Origin: Bactrocera neohumeralis
Taxonomy: Eukaryota > Arthropoda > Insecta > Diptera > Tephritidae
Length of the DNA: 64,000 bases
Direction: 5' to 3'
Assembly: GCF_024586455.1 (NCBI RefSeq)
Contig: NC_065920.1
Location: 70,588,821 to 70,652,820, forward strand
Shown in pieces: positions 1-10,435 of this stretch. Numbering within the stretch: position 1 is the stretch's first letter; each line of letters begins with the position of its first letter. Below the pieces are notes generated by a model. It was not told the DNA's origin. It saw only the letters and a list, made by a program, of their open reading frames with translations, and searched no databases. The translations under genes were made by a program, and so were the position numbers.

Positions 1-524
1 ATACAAACACACATACACATAAATATATATATACACATATACATAGTTACACAGTCATACATATTCACACATTCACCTGTTTAGCTTACATACCCTTATT
101 TGTTCTGAAACTATTGGAATGATATCAAGTAAGTGCATAACTGGTAGCTAACTGTCATTTTCGTTGCCAGCTGTCAAATATAGCCAAACTCGCCACCAGC
201 CGTTTTATAAATGCTTATTGTATTTGAGAAAGTATTGCTTGTATATGTCCGAATAGTTGAGTGTTTTCCGAAATTCAAATGCATAACGCTTGTTCAGCTC
301 ATTAAAATGTCACTTACGTGTGTTACTTAAAGTGACACGAGGTCAGCAAGGGCAGCAGTTGAAGAAATGAAGATATAAAAGGAAAGAAATTAAATAAAAA
401 GAAAACAAATTAACAAAACAGACAAAAAAATAATAATTTCATAATAATACTGGGGATATTAATAAGAGCAATAGCAATAACAATAATACTAATAACATTA
501 TTCTCTGCGGTTTATCCTCCAAGT
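1..524. other. Non-coding, AC/AT-rich start of window
   Basis: The first 60 bases are a degenerate CA/TA microsatellite. The rest is AT-rich with A-rich runs around 360-480 and no coding signal that I can see on either strand. Confidence 0.5.
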
Positions 525-1345
525 TTTCCAATCTAAAGCTTTGCTTCCGCCGTTTTTTTGTAAATTTAAGGCTTTATTGTATAAAAACGGTTACAAAAAT
601 GTTATTCAAAATATTGGCCGTCGCTAGCTACTACTTTTGACCATCTTTCTGGCAGCATGCGTATTTCGTGACGAAAGAACTCCTCATCTTTCGAGTCGAT
701 CCAAGTATCAATCCAATTTTTGACTTCTTCATAAGAACTGAAGTGCTCGTTAGCTAGACCGTGTGCCATCGATCGGAACAAGTGGTAGTCAGATGGCGCA
801 ACGTCTGGAGAATACGGCGGGTGGGGTAAGATCTCCCATTTCAGCGTTTCCAAATATTTTTTGACCACCTTTGCGACGTGAGCCCGAGCATTGTCTTGCT
901 GGAGAATGACTTTATCGTGTCTTTCCTCGTACTGTGGCCGTTTTTCTTTTAGTGCTCGGCTCAAACGCATCAATTGCGTTCGGTATCGATCTCCTGTGAT
1001 GGTTTCACTTGGCGTTTGCAGCTCATAATATGAGCATGACCTTGGCGCCGTGAATGTTCGGTTTTGCCGTCGACGTGGAGGCATGTCCAGACTTTTCCCA
1101 TGACTTTCTTCGCTTAGGATTATCGTAGTGGACCCATTTATTGCCGCCAGTTACAATGCGATGTGAAAAGCCCTTTCGGTTGTGCCTTTGAAGCAGCTGT
1201 TCACATGCAAAGACATCTCTTGGTTTCAAGTCGTAAGGAACCCAGTTTCCTTGTTTCTGAATCATCCCCATGGCTTTGAGGCGTTTTGATACGGCTTGCT
1301 GTGTCACTTGCAACGATCGGCGAAATTTCCCGCAAACGTCGAGAA
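525..1345 (-). pseudogene. Mariner (DD34D) transposase relic
   Basis: Read on the minus strand this is most of a Tc1/mariner-superfamily transposase, a DDE/D enzyme that cuts and pastes its own element. It shows a helix-turn-helix remnant (TQQAVSKRLKAMGMIQ), then KWVHYDNPKRRKSW, then the catalytic block QQDNARAHVA and PYSPDVAPSDYHLF. The last two catalytic aspartates are 34 residues apart, the mariner DD34D spacing, and it ends in VVASDGQYFE near 602. The first catalytic aspartate is lost: the usual TGDE reads TGGN. A frame change plus a short deletion between about 1023 and 1084 removes the WWDQ region. The N-terminal third and the 5' inverted repeat are missing where it meets a hAT relic near 1345. 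The 3' end is probably near 525. It is inactive; subfamily looks mauritiana-like from motif wording only. Confidence 0.9.
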
Positions 1346-2065
1346 TTCGGCTCAAAAAGTGACATTTTCAGTTGACAATAAGTTTGGAATGCAAACAGAT
1401 CTCTACGAATATTTTGTTGGGTTAATGTTGACACAAACGTCTAAGATCGATATAAAACCATGTAATGAATTTAATCGACCAGTGCTTGACCTGAGAGACA
1501 TCTATTCGAAAACGGCTGAAAAATTAAGGAAACAGCGGGAAAAGCAATGCGATGAGTTTCGCAGCCGTGTGCAAATTTCAATTAATAATTAGAATTTTTC
1601 TGCTTGCAACGCTCCGAAATCGAATACATAAAGCTGCGGAACATTTTCGATCCATTTATTCAGACATGAAAAAAATGGTGGTAGAACTGTAAGTTAACGA
1701 AGCAAATCCAAGAATGTGCGGCCAAAAAAACAAAACGACAAACAAACAAAAAATTTCTGCGTGGAAGTTGCGAAGAATACTACAGGGTCTTAGCGTTCAT
1801 CCCTCTGTTGGATACATTCGACGATGATTTGAAGACTCGCTTTTCTAATGACTCTGCATTGGAAAAGTTGAAGAACTGCGATGTAGAACTGTTCCCCATA
1901 ATTCATAGTTTTCTTAGCATATTCTGCATCTTTCAACATCTTTTTCGTCATTTTGCCACATGAAAATATGGGTCAAGACGAACATGCTTCTAGATGGCTT
2001 GATCGGCCTGGCAGTGCTGCACGCGCATCATGACATTGACATCTCGAAAGACTCTCAAAATTTAG
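1345..2065 (+). pseudogene. hAT-type transposase relic (ZMYM1/P52rIPK-like)
   Basis: Broken plus-strand coding fragments read like the C-terminal half of a hAT-superfamily transposase of the ZMYM1 type. A stretch starting KNFCVEVAKNTTGS-like sequence near 1760 reads YYRVLAFIPLLDTFDDDLKTR and continues with ELFPIIHSFLSIF. Near 1960-2050 the fragment KIWVKTNMLLDGLIGLAVLH followed by AHHDIDIS resembles the hAT C-terminal dimerisation domain. An open stretch at about 1345-1592 (LYEYFVGLMLTQTSKIDIKP) is probably the upstream part. Several stops and frame changes make it non-functional. Family recognition is by motif memory; a profile search would decide. Confidence 0.55.
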
Positions 2066-2925
2066 CATTTATCATTTTGTTTTGTGAAATTTTTCTACAT
2101 TCATTTTTTTTTTTCAATTTAGTAGGATTTGATACTAGAATGTCGATATTAAACTGTGTAAATTCTACTAAATTTAATATAATAATCTCCATGTTTGAAG
2201 TAAATGTTTATGGCACAGTTGACATTTAAAAATTTTGATAGAAGGGTTTGCAAGTTAAGTCAAGCTAATTAGTGTTAACTAAACTTAAGCTGTTGAGTTA
2301 TACCACAAGTTTAGAAGTGTTGCCTACATTCAGGCTGATATTTTAAAAGCTAAAACCTCTATATTCACTTACAAACTTCCGAAAAAAGTTTTTTTTCATA
2401 TCTATCGAATGTCGAACTTGTGTGAGAATAAATTCCGAAAAAATTTAGTTGATCTGCAAAGTAGTAAACACGAAACGACGAGAAAATTCGTTTGAGTTCT
2501 TCAACTAAGTGTAATCGGCTACCGAATTTGTGAACGTGTGTAGACGGTCAGAGAAGTTTCTGTGGAACTGAAATTGTCTAATTTTCACATGAACTTATTA
2601 GCTTTTAATAACGATGTTTGTGGTTTAAGCCAATAAGAAGTGTAAATTTTTTCACAAAAATAAAGAGAAAGTCACCATTTTTCTTAAGATCAAAATTTTG
2701 ATTAGTTCCTCGATTATTACCTAAGTCTATATGTTGTACTAATAACTCTTTTTGGTTTCTGGATGCAATATTAGTTTAAGCGGAAAAATATTTCTGACCG
2801 CTAGACCTTTTCTTAGAGGATCTCTGGATTGCAGTTATGGGATTAAGGAATTCCAAAATTTTTTAAATGAACCTCTGTTCAATTCTGAGTAAGTCTTGTG
2901 AGTGTAGTAATTTTCCATGAAGAAT
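2066..2925. other. Non-coding, no gene seen
   Basis: AT-rich sequence without a credible reading frame. It contains one copy (about 2319-2334) of a motif reading GTTGCCTACATTYAGG that recurs elsewhere in the window. Confidence 0.5.
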
Positions 2926-2929
2926 GAGA

Positions 2930-3246
2930 AGCGCTTCTTGATACACCGCCAGTGTATACTTATACCAAATACAAGGCAAAAATGGAGTTCAAATCTAGAG
3001 ATAACTCACTGAAGTAAGTAGAAGCAAAACTACGCTGTAAGCATCGGGGTCTCCGCGGTATGATACAGTGGAGGAGGTATGGATGGTGAGGCCGCAGAGT
3101 CTGTTAAAATTCGCGACAAGCGCCAGTATACTAAAGGATGACTTCTTCTCTTGAACTTAGGAACTGAACTCCATCTGGTATCGCAAAGGACAAAAACTGG
3201 TCTATGCGTGGCTTATTGGCCTACCAGTTTTACCTAACCTAACCTA
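2930..3246 (+). pseudogene. LINE 3' end fragment with TAACC tail
   Basis: The last part of a non-LTR retrotransposon. Broken frames read SLLKFATSASILKDDFFS, followed by an untranslated tail that ends in TTTTACCTAACCTAACCTA at about 3246. A similar SLLK...KNVF ending and TTACCTAAC tail are seen at 8540-8679, which suggests the same or a related LINE family. Only the 3' terminal few hundred bases are present, as expected for 5'-truncated insertion. The left boundary is uncertain. Confidence 0.5.
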
Positions 3247-3389
3247 CTGAAATAACTCAAAATTTAACCTTCTATATCTCTATTAGTCACAGTCAAGTAA
3301 CAAAGTTCATTTGACACCACACCAACATTAGTATGCCTTTGTCACTTTTGTTTATTATATTTACTTGGTTGGAACCTTCAATGACTTTA

Positions 3390-4143
3390 AGGGGGGAGCC
3401 TGCTTTAGAAGCTTCAAAAAATCGGTTTTTTTTCTTTGTTTAAATCTCTTTCAAAATAACCCAAGAATATGCCCCCAAAGTTATAGATGAGAATTCGAAA
3501 TATTTTCGAAGCTAGAAGGGAACTAGTGACCGAGCGTCTAGCAGACATATTAGCGCTTGGGCAGAAAGCGAACACTTTGATGCGCGATTTCTCGATTTTT
3601 CATTTCTACGATTTTTCTTAATCGGCGGCCAGGTAGAAAAAAACTAAACGTCGTATGGAATTGGGGCAGAGTTTATTATCTTTGGCATTAAATTATCTGC
3701 TACTTGAACTAAAAAAAAAACTAATGAAAGTCAAGTTTGAGCATATTTTTAAACAACAAAAAATAAATTTTTTTTGGTCAAAAACCACTTTTCTTTTAAT
3801 TTTTCAAAAATTTGTAAAATTTTACACTTTTTTGTGGAATTTTTTTAGTTTAACTAGAAGATAAATTATTAGAAAATATGAATCTCTTTGAATTTTCTGT
3901 TTCCGATAGAAATTGCGAACTGCATCCTGCCCGCCGTCGGGCAAATGCACATGCGAGATGCATTGGGCAATTGCTTCCCTAAGGCAGATCATCAAAGATT
4001 TCGTATCCAAAAAATTTTAGAATGATGTTTAATTATATAACTATGTGTAAACTCTAGAAATTTCGTTTTAATCAATTATTTCTTTTCCTCCCAAAAAAAT
4101 CCTCAAAAATTGAGTTTTTGAAGCCTCTAAAGCAGGCTCCCCT
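3390..4143. mobile_element. Non-autonomous inverted-repeat element (MITE-like), 754 bp
   Basis: The left end AGGGGGGAGCCTGCTTTAGA and the right end (reverse complement AGGGGAGCCTGCTTTAGAGG) are inverted repeats of about 30 bp with a few mismatches. They are flanked by identical CTTTA at 3385-3389 and 4144-4148, a candidate 5-bp target-site duplication. The interior is AT-rich with homopolymer runs and a small GC-richer patch near 3910-3980, and encodes no transposase. The superfamily is not assigned from the ends alone. Confidence 0.75.
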
Positions 4144-4439
4144 CTTTATTGAATACTGAGTGGTAGAGTCCCATAATTACTAAACTCTTCTTTTAAGAAC
4201 CTATGGAGCAATACAACTAACAGCTTTTTCTCTGAAAGATCTATGCTTAGTTCGTGCGAATGAATTTCAGTATTTAATTGCGGCTCTGTGTGATTTGGAA
4301 ACTTATTCGACATTCTTGAGTTAGTAATGGAGAAATAGTGAATGAAGGAAAACTTTTCTTATGTTTTCATCAGTAAACTGCTGCTATTTTGAGGAAACCA
4401 TCGTTGCTATTGGCAAAAATACAAGTATAATAGAATAGT

Positions 4440-4860
4440 AGTCGATTTTTACAATCTTCTCCTGAAGCGAATTTTGCACCAGGAAACTTATTCACCATAG
4501 TTACGAACAGGTAGTAGTCACTCAGTGCTAAGTCCGGACTATGGAGTGGTTGTATAAGAACCTCTCTACCAAACTTACAGTACTTCTGGCAAGTCGCTTT
4601 CGATAGTAGTGCCTTTCCTATTGGCCAAAGCTAGCCGCCTCTGGGCGACTGTAGAAAGTACAGTTACAAACTTTGAGTTTGGTCTTAGGCGTGCAGTTTA
4701 TAGTAGATGATTTCTTGTAAATATCAGAATTCTACCAAGACAGTTTTCATGTTTGATTTGTCGTTAGGGACCTACTTTACATTACAGTAATCATTCGTTT
4801 CAAAAATGGCTCGATTTTGTTGATGCTAAGTCAAACCATTACAAAATGTCTGAGAAAAGT
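4440..4860 (-). pseudogene. Mariner transposase relic
   Basis: On the minus strand, LHSPDLALSDYYLF followed by VNKFPGAKFASGEDCKN matches the region around the third catalytic aspartate of mariner transposases (typically PYSPDLAPSDYHLF). Further upstream in the relic (about 4790-4840) a piece reading SSHFxNE-like precedes the block that normally carries the first aspartate. The relic is heavily decayed, with stops and no visible inverted repeats. Confidence 0.7.
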
Positions 4861-4869
4861 TTTTAATAC

Positions 4870-5910
4870 GAAATCTTGTGTCTGAAATGAATAACTACTT
4901 TAACTAGACTATTACATATAAACATTTGAATTTTCAAAGCAATTCTTGTACCCTAGAGTCTCTATAAACTTTATGCAAAGTTTATTTCAATAGTTATGCA
5001 TACTTAATTTTGTTTCTAAGGCAGAGTGACGTCAAGCAATCTCTCTCCCATAATAAACAAACAGTCAATCTATCCTAAATATCTATTTTTAAAAACTGAA
5101 GTTTTTAACTGCTAGGGACACGCAGGTTAAGTGAAAATATTTTGACCACAGTTTAGTGAACAAATTCCCCATTAGGTCACTAAATGGTTTCTAAAACCAA
5201 TTTTCTTCAACGCACATCACAAAAGCTATAATTTTGTTAGACTTCTGCCGCATGTCCTCCTTCACATTTGCTATAAATAGTATGAATACTTCAAAATATG
5301 TTATTTATTGTCTTTTTACCTTGCTAGTATATCCAACTAATTTCCTCGCAGAAGGACATTGCTCTGGCATTATGCATTTTTCATGTTTCCCTGGACAGAA
5401 ACGCACCCGCGCACGCAGGCAGTGGCAAGGTTAAATACCCGTGTTGGCCTTAACAACGTGCCACACAAATACATGCACACCCAGACACAGTTAAATGCAT
5501 ACATACATAGCTGTACCTGTCCATATCGCACGGTTCATTGTGTTAATTGTATTTATTTGTAGTCTGTCTGAGTTCATTTTCATTTGAAATGTTTTTCATG
5601 TCAATCAAATTCTCATTTTACACATACGCCAGGCTGTGAGCGCCGTATGCGGGATTGACGTGTTCCTTTGTGCGCGGCAGACAACCAAACATACTTTGGC
5701 CATTTAGCTATTTCATGGTCGTGGTAAATATTTTACGCTGCCACACGAGTGTACCTATATAATTTGTATCACTATGTATTTTTATGTGTATGTGTTCTTT
5801 TGGGTTAATACGTCTAGCTAATTTGTGCTTTGAACTTGAGCTAAAATTAACGATATGGTAACCCTGAAGCGGGAATTCGTTGGATATGCTTGTATGGAAT
5901 GACTGTAGGT
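4870..5910. other. Non-coding, no gene seen
   Basis: Mixed-composition sequence without a supported reading frame. Short open stretches near 5234-5560 have no recognisable domain and look fortuitous. Confidence 0.45.
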
Positions 5911-5913
5911 ATT

Positions 5914-6071
5914 GCCACCTAAAATGCAAAATTGCGTAACATCACTTTTCATAAGTGTACGGTGACGAAAAAGCGATATAATAAAAACCATTCATATGGA
6001 AAAAAAATCTGAATTTTGGTTATAAATTGGTTATATGTTGGTTATATGTTGGTTATTTATTGGTTATATAT
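5914..6071 (+). repeat. Repeat R1, copy 1 (internal TTGGTTATAT minisatellite)
   Basis: This block aligns by eye to the reverse complement of 46373-46664. Shared landmarks in order are CCACCTAAAAT (or TCACCTGAAAT), GTAAYATCACTTTTYATAAG, a GACGAAAAA-like tract, an A-run, and then several tandem units of TTGGTTATA(T). The right end of this copy is not clear; the second copy has both ends. Confidence 0.6.
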
Positions 6072-6945
6072 ACCTCATAGCGAAAGCTTGGAATTTTATG
6101 CATATAGGTATGATATAGTGACTCGAAAGCAATAAAAAACTCTTTTTCGATTTTTAATGATACGTTCTTTTGCATTACAGGTGGTAATATATACTTATCA
6201 AAAGCCAATAAATGAATTTTCTCTTGTTGATTAAACTGAAATTCATATATGTGTATCATAGGTGGACTATTATATATTTCTATGCGTTTCTGTTTAAAAA
6301 TTTTATGCAGTTTACTCTTATAACCCAACATTGCCTTCCCTTCCCAAGAAGAGTAGGAAAAGGACGAGGTGTACAAGGGTACAGAGATAAACATCGATAT
6401 AGGTATATGGATCCAAACAAGATAATCGAATGAGAGGTAGTGTCTTTTCGGCAAAATTAGACACCAAAATCGTCGTCTACCAGACCACAGCAGTTTCTTG
6501 AAAGCGGACCATCTCCCAGTCTTCTTACAAAGATTGTGCTCAAAACAAGGCATATACATATACATATATATACTCTATAGGTTTCATGAAGAGACAATAG
6601 AGAGAGTGGATTTTAGCTCTGGTGGCCAAATTATTTGTAGTATATGTAATATTTTGAATGTTTTGACCAACTAGTAAAGTAAGTACTAGAGATTCCTTAA
6701 GAGGAAAAATTATGAAATTTATTAATATTTTGTCCGAATATCTTCTCTCTAGTTCTGCCATTTTCAGGCCTGCTGCGATCATGTTCAAAAAATTTCAATT
6801 TGAGTTAATGAAAAAATTTCTGCCTACTTTTATGAAAATTTTAAATAAAAAAATATTTTAAAACAAAAAATGTTGCCTACATTTAGGATGAAAATCAAAA
6901 TTTCTAAGAAAAGCATTCAAACTTATAGCGTTTGCAGACGACATA
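6072..6945. other. Unassigned; contains a 170-codon minus-strand ORF
   Basis: A stop-free minus-strand stretch of 170 codons (6053-6565) begins MYMYMPCFEHNLCKK. It has no domain I recognise, overlaps repeat R1 at its 3' end and starts within a TATACATA microsatellite, so I do not call it a gene. A second copy of the GTTGCCTACATTTAGG motif lies at 6872-6887. Confidence 0.3.
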
Positions 6946-7842
6946 CAAGGTGCGTTCCAAAGTAAACAGGACTTTAAAAAAAAAACAGAAAAAATTGTTT
7001 TTTCGCAAAAATCAATTTACTTTTATTTAATTCTGCTTCACTACAGCTTTTTGCACGGTCCAAAAGCATGTCGAACGAGTGTTTTAGCTCGTTAGCCGGT
7101 ATGGCCGCCAGTATGCCGGTGCAAGCCTTTTGAATGGCCTCTACGTCTGCATAACGCTTTTCTTTCATGGGCAAATGCATTTTTCCGAAAAGGAAGAAGT
7201 CGCACGTTGCCATATCAGGTGAATACGGGGAGTGGTTAATGGTTAAAATGTGATTTTTGGTCAAATAATCTTCCTTCGAATGTTGGATTCTGAACAATTT
7301 TTTGTCGTCCGTCAATTTGTACGGAACAAACCGTTCGCACCTTTCGTAAGCCCAAATTTTCGATCAAAATGCGATAAATCGATGTTTTGGAGATGTTCAA
7401 TTTCATTTCCAGGAATTTCAGTGACAATTGCTGTTGATTTTCGATGGAATTTGCGGTGAACACGGATTTTGACACACATGTTGATCGTCATTTATGTTCT
7501 CACGACCACTTTGAAAACGTAGAAACGACTCGTGCACCCTGCTACGAGATAGGCGATCATCGCCATTAACTTGTTTCATCAATTGAAACGTTTCGATAAA
7601 AGTTTTACCAAGTTTTTAACGAAGTTTAATGTTGACTCTTTGTTCGAAGCTCATTTTCTCACCGATAACACAAATATACTGACACTTAAAACGCAATAAC
7701 TTCACTTCTAAATGATGAAATATCATGAAATTCTCACTGAACAATCGATGAAGATAGCAGATTCTAACGCACCAGACATGTAGATGGCGCCACCAGGGGG
7801 CACTAGATTCAGAAAGTCTTGTTTACTTGGGAACGCTCCTTG
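6946..7842 (-). mobile_element. Rosa-like mariner, internally deleted, 897 bp
   Basis: Both ends are present: CAAGGTGCGTTCCAAAGTAA on the left and the inverted CAAGGAGCGTTCCCAAGTAA on the right, each next to a TA dinucleotide (6944-6945 and 7843-7844), the target duplication typical of Tc1/mariner. The minus strand carries N-terminal helix-turn-helix remnants (LSLKFLEMKLNISKTSIYRI) and the C-terminal catalytic block SPYSPDMATCDFFLFGKM with PANELKHSFDMLLDRAK. The sequence joining these blocks is too short to hold the regions with the first two catalytic aspartates, so an internal deletion removed them. About 900 bp compares with roughly 1.3 kb for full-length mariners. Identification as rosa/DD41D-type is from motif wording; it could only move if a transposase is supplied in trans. 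Confidence 0.8.
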
Positions 7843-7849
7843 TAGGTAA

Positions 7850-8679
7850 ACTAGTGGAGAGTACAATATCCCAAAATGGAAATCGCCGCAACTCAACGGG
7901 GTTGAGTTAACAATCGATGAACATACCAAGTACGTAGCACACTGACATGGAAGCTCAACGCTGAGCAGAGAGTGAAAAAAGCCATTGGTGCCTTATATAA
8001 AGAAAAACAGATGCTAAGGTCTAAATGTTGCCTATCACCTGACTTAATGCATTGGTGTTACACTGCGGTAGTAAAGCCAAACTCGTTTTATGGTGCTTAG
8101 TGTGCTGGGCTGCTGTCAACGAAATTTCATACAAAAAAACTTTAGAAGCAGTAGATGGAACAGCTGCCGGAAAGCGGTTGTATATACGCTGGTTTCCAAG
8201 TCAAAAAATAATTTGGGGAAACGGAATAGCTATTGAGATTGCCAAAAGTGCCATCAGTTTGGCTAACGAACTAGTTTTTAAAACGATACATAATGAAATT
8301 TACGAAAGGAATGACGAGCGGATCAGGGTGAGAAGTAATGCCTTAAGTACATGCAGAATCTCCAAGATCATGTGCAAGAGTTCGCATGCTTTTTACTTGC
8401 ACGGTCTCGATAGACTGCCGGACGGCGATTGGCTTCTTGACAGGCCACAACCTACCGGTATCATAGGGAAGTGGGCATGAGGGAGACGCTGCAGCACCAC
8501 CTTTGGTCTGTCCAGCCTTATTGAGAAGTCGTCTCAGATATCTAAGAACTTCGCAGTTCAACGGACTACACGATGTTTCAAACTTGGATATCAAGTCGCT
8601 TCTGAAGTGTGCAAAAAATGTTTTCGTCTACGGAAAAGCAGATATATTTACTTTGTGGCCAGTATAACCTTACCTAACG
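7850..8679 (+). pseudogene. LINE (R1/LOA-like) pol 3' end relic
   Basis: Plus-strand fragments in three frames read as the end of a non-LTR retrotransposon pol. The RT thumb region shows LTWKLNAEQRVKKAIGALYK then LMHWCYTAVVK and VLCWAAVNEISYKKTLEAVD. An RNase H-like remnant follows (RWFPSQKIIWGNGIAIEIAK, where functional copies usually have PGH..GNE.AD). The end reads GDAAAPPLVCPALLRSRLRY and SLLKCAKNVF. It terminates in GGCCAGTATAACCTTACCTAAC, the same kind of tail as at 3246. Frameshifts and stops make it dead. It begins directly beside the rosa-like mariner. Confidence 0.75.
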
Positions 8680-8868
8680 TTTATGATGTTAAATTTATGC
8701 ATCAACTATATTGAGCATCCGTGCAGTAACCCATGTTGTATGAGCAATTGGGAGTATATGTGGCTCTGAAATGAAAGCTCACTACTTTAGTTTTAAAGTA
8801 AAGTTTTTATGGCAAAAGTCACAGAGAGTCATAACTGACCTATCGAAACAGGTTAGTTTTGTATATTT

Positions 8869-9271
8869 AAGGGGGTATTCTTGTCTAGAAGCATGAATTT
8901 CAGGTAATTTGTAAAGTGTCGTAAAAAAAGGCAATTAATATTTTTTTCTATCAATTTTTTTATTAGTTATTTGTTAATTTTAGAAGAGTACAGAAAAAAA
9001 TTAAAAACTAAAAAAAGGAAAAAATTTCAAAAATTATGAGCTGACGACGTGGGGGTCTCTAAAAATTTCCACGTGACCATAACCATGATTTCAACCCTCC
9101 TAGTTATCTGAAACCAAAAAAAAAAGATTATTAATCTAGAATAATGTCGCAATGGCCGGAACTACGGAAAAGTGGGAAAAAATTTTTTTCACAAAATGTC
9201 GACTGCCTGAAAAAAAAGTTTTTTTTGTATCACTTTTTGTGACTATTTCGAATTTTTTAAAAATAACAAAA
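8869..9271. repeat. Possible inverted-repeat element cut by the assembly gap
   Basis: The sequence starts AGGGGGTATTCTTGTCTAGA, resembling the end of the 754-bp element at 3390, then becomes A/T homopolymer-rich with a GC-richer patch near 9040-9080. The right end would fall in or beyond the N gap, so this is only a candidate. Confidence 0.3.
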
Positions 9272-9371
9272 NNNNNNNNNNNNNNNNNNNNNNNNNNNNN
9301 NNNNNNNNNNNNNNNNNNNNNNNNNNNNNNNNNNNNNNNNNNNNNNNNNNNNNNNNNNNNNNNNNNNNNNN
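9272..9371. other. Assembly gap, 100 N
   Basis: Exactly 100 unknown bases, the conventional length for a gap of unknown size. The open frame that spans it is meaningless. Confidence 0.99.
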
Positions 9372-10435
9372 TTCATTTATCTAACTTTTTATAGTACGAA
9401 TATCAAAAAAATATAATAAAAACGAAATAAACAAAAGTCAGCAACCAACCAAGCTCAGATCAATTACCCTGAAAAGCATAGCCATTTAGCCATAAAAACA
9501 TACATATACATAGATGTGGAGCCTTGCTATTGACTACACAAAAGGCAAAGTATTTTCCAAATTCTGCCACATATGACTTCACACTGCTGCATACATATGT
9601 ATATACCCAAATGTATAAATTTTTTTGCTTTTCGTAAGCAGGCTCACTGGCAACTATTTACCACAGTTAGGCAGGCGAATGTAATTTGCTAGCTCTTCGC
9701 AAATGCGCTTGTGTGCGTCTGTGTGTGTGTGTTGGGATTAGTGCGCGCCAATGCGTGCTTTAAATCAAGTACTTAGCCATGCACAGTTAAGTAGCTTTGC
9801 TGTCTCCCTTCAAATACGCATCCTGCCCCACTCTTGCACTCGCTCTGTGCAAAGCAGTGATTAGTGATTGCAGCTACGATTTTGTTACGTAACTCTAATA
9901 CTTTTGTATGAAAGCCGGCCGTTTGGTAATACAATACGCACACAAGCGTAACATTCTGGCATTTGCGTTGATTTTTTGATTTTTTTGTATTCCTTTTTTC
10001 TTTTCTAATATTTGTGTGTATGCCAGCAAATGCGTAGAAGCGACAATTAAACGCCTAAATGTGTGCAATTACCTTAAATCGGCAGTTTGTTAGTATGAAA
10101 TCCCGTTGCCCAACGATTTTGTTGCTGAATTGGTTTTCTGATTTTTTGAGGATATAAATACGAGAGTAGTATGTATAGTTAGGAAGTTTTATAAATGGTA
10201 AAAGGGTAGTGCTGACAAAAAGGAATATTTTATTCCACTTATTTATTCATTTCGATATAATATCTTGCATTTATTTAAACAGTTTTGTTCAATAAGCCGC
10301 TTATGATATGATAGTTGTTTTGTTATTTTCAAACAGGGTTCGAACGAGTTATATGCTGTGCATATTTTTGGAAGTATTTTTGAAAAATACCAAAAAATTT
10401 AATAAAAATTTCAGTCGCAGCGACATCGCTTAACT
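9372..10435. other. Non-coding, unique-looking
   Basis: Lower repeat content than its surroundings, with a short TG microsatellite near 9720-9730. No reading frame or RNA gene is supported. Confidence 0.4.

Noticed and set aside
3228..3246. TAACCTAACC tract considered as telomeric repeat
   Set aside because: It is only about two to three units and follows LINE 3' sequence; flies lack such simple telomere repeats.
9152..9394. ORF across the 9.3-kb gap
   Set aside because: It is held open only by unknown bases.
10320..10360. GGTTCGAAC-like T-loop near 10338 considered as tRNA
   Set aside because: No A-box at the proper distance and no acceptor or anticodon stem could be drawn.
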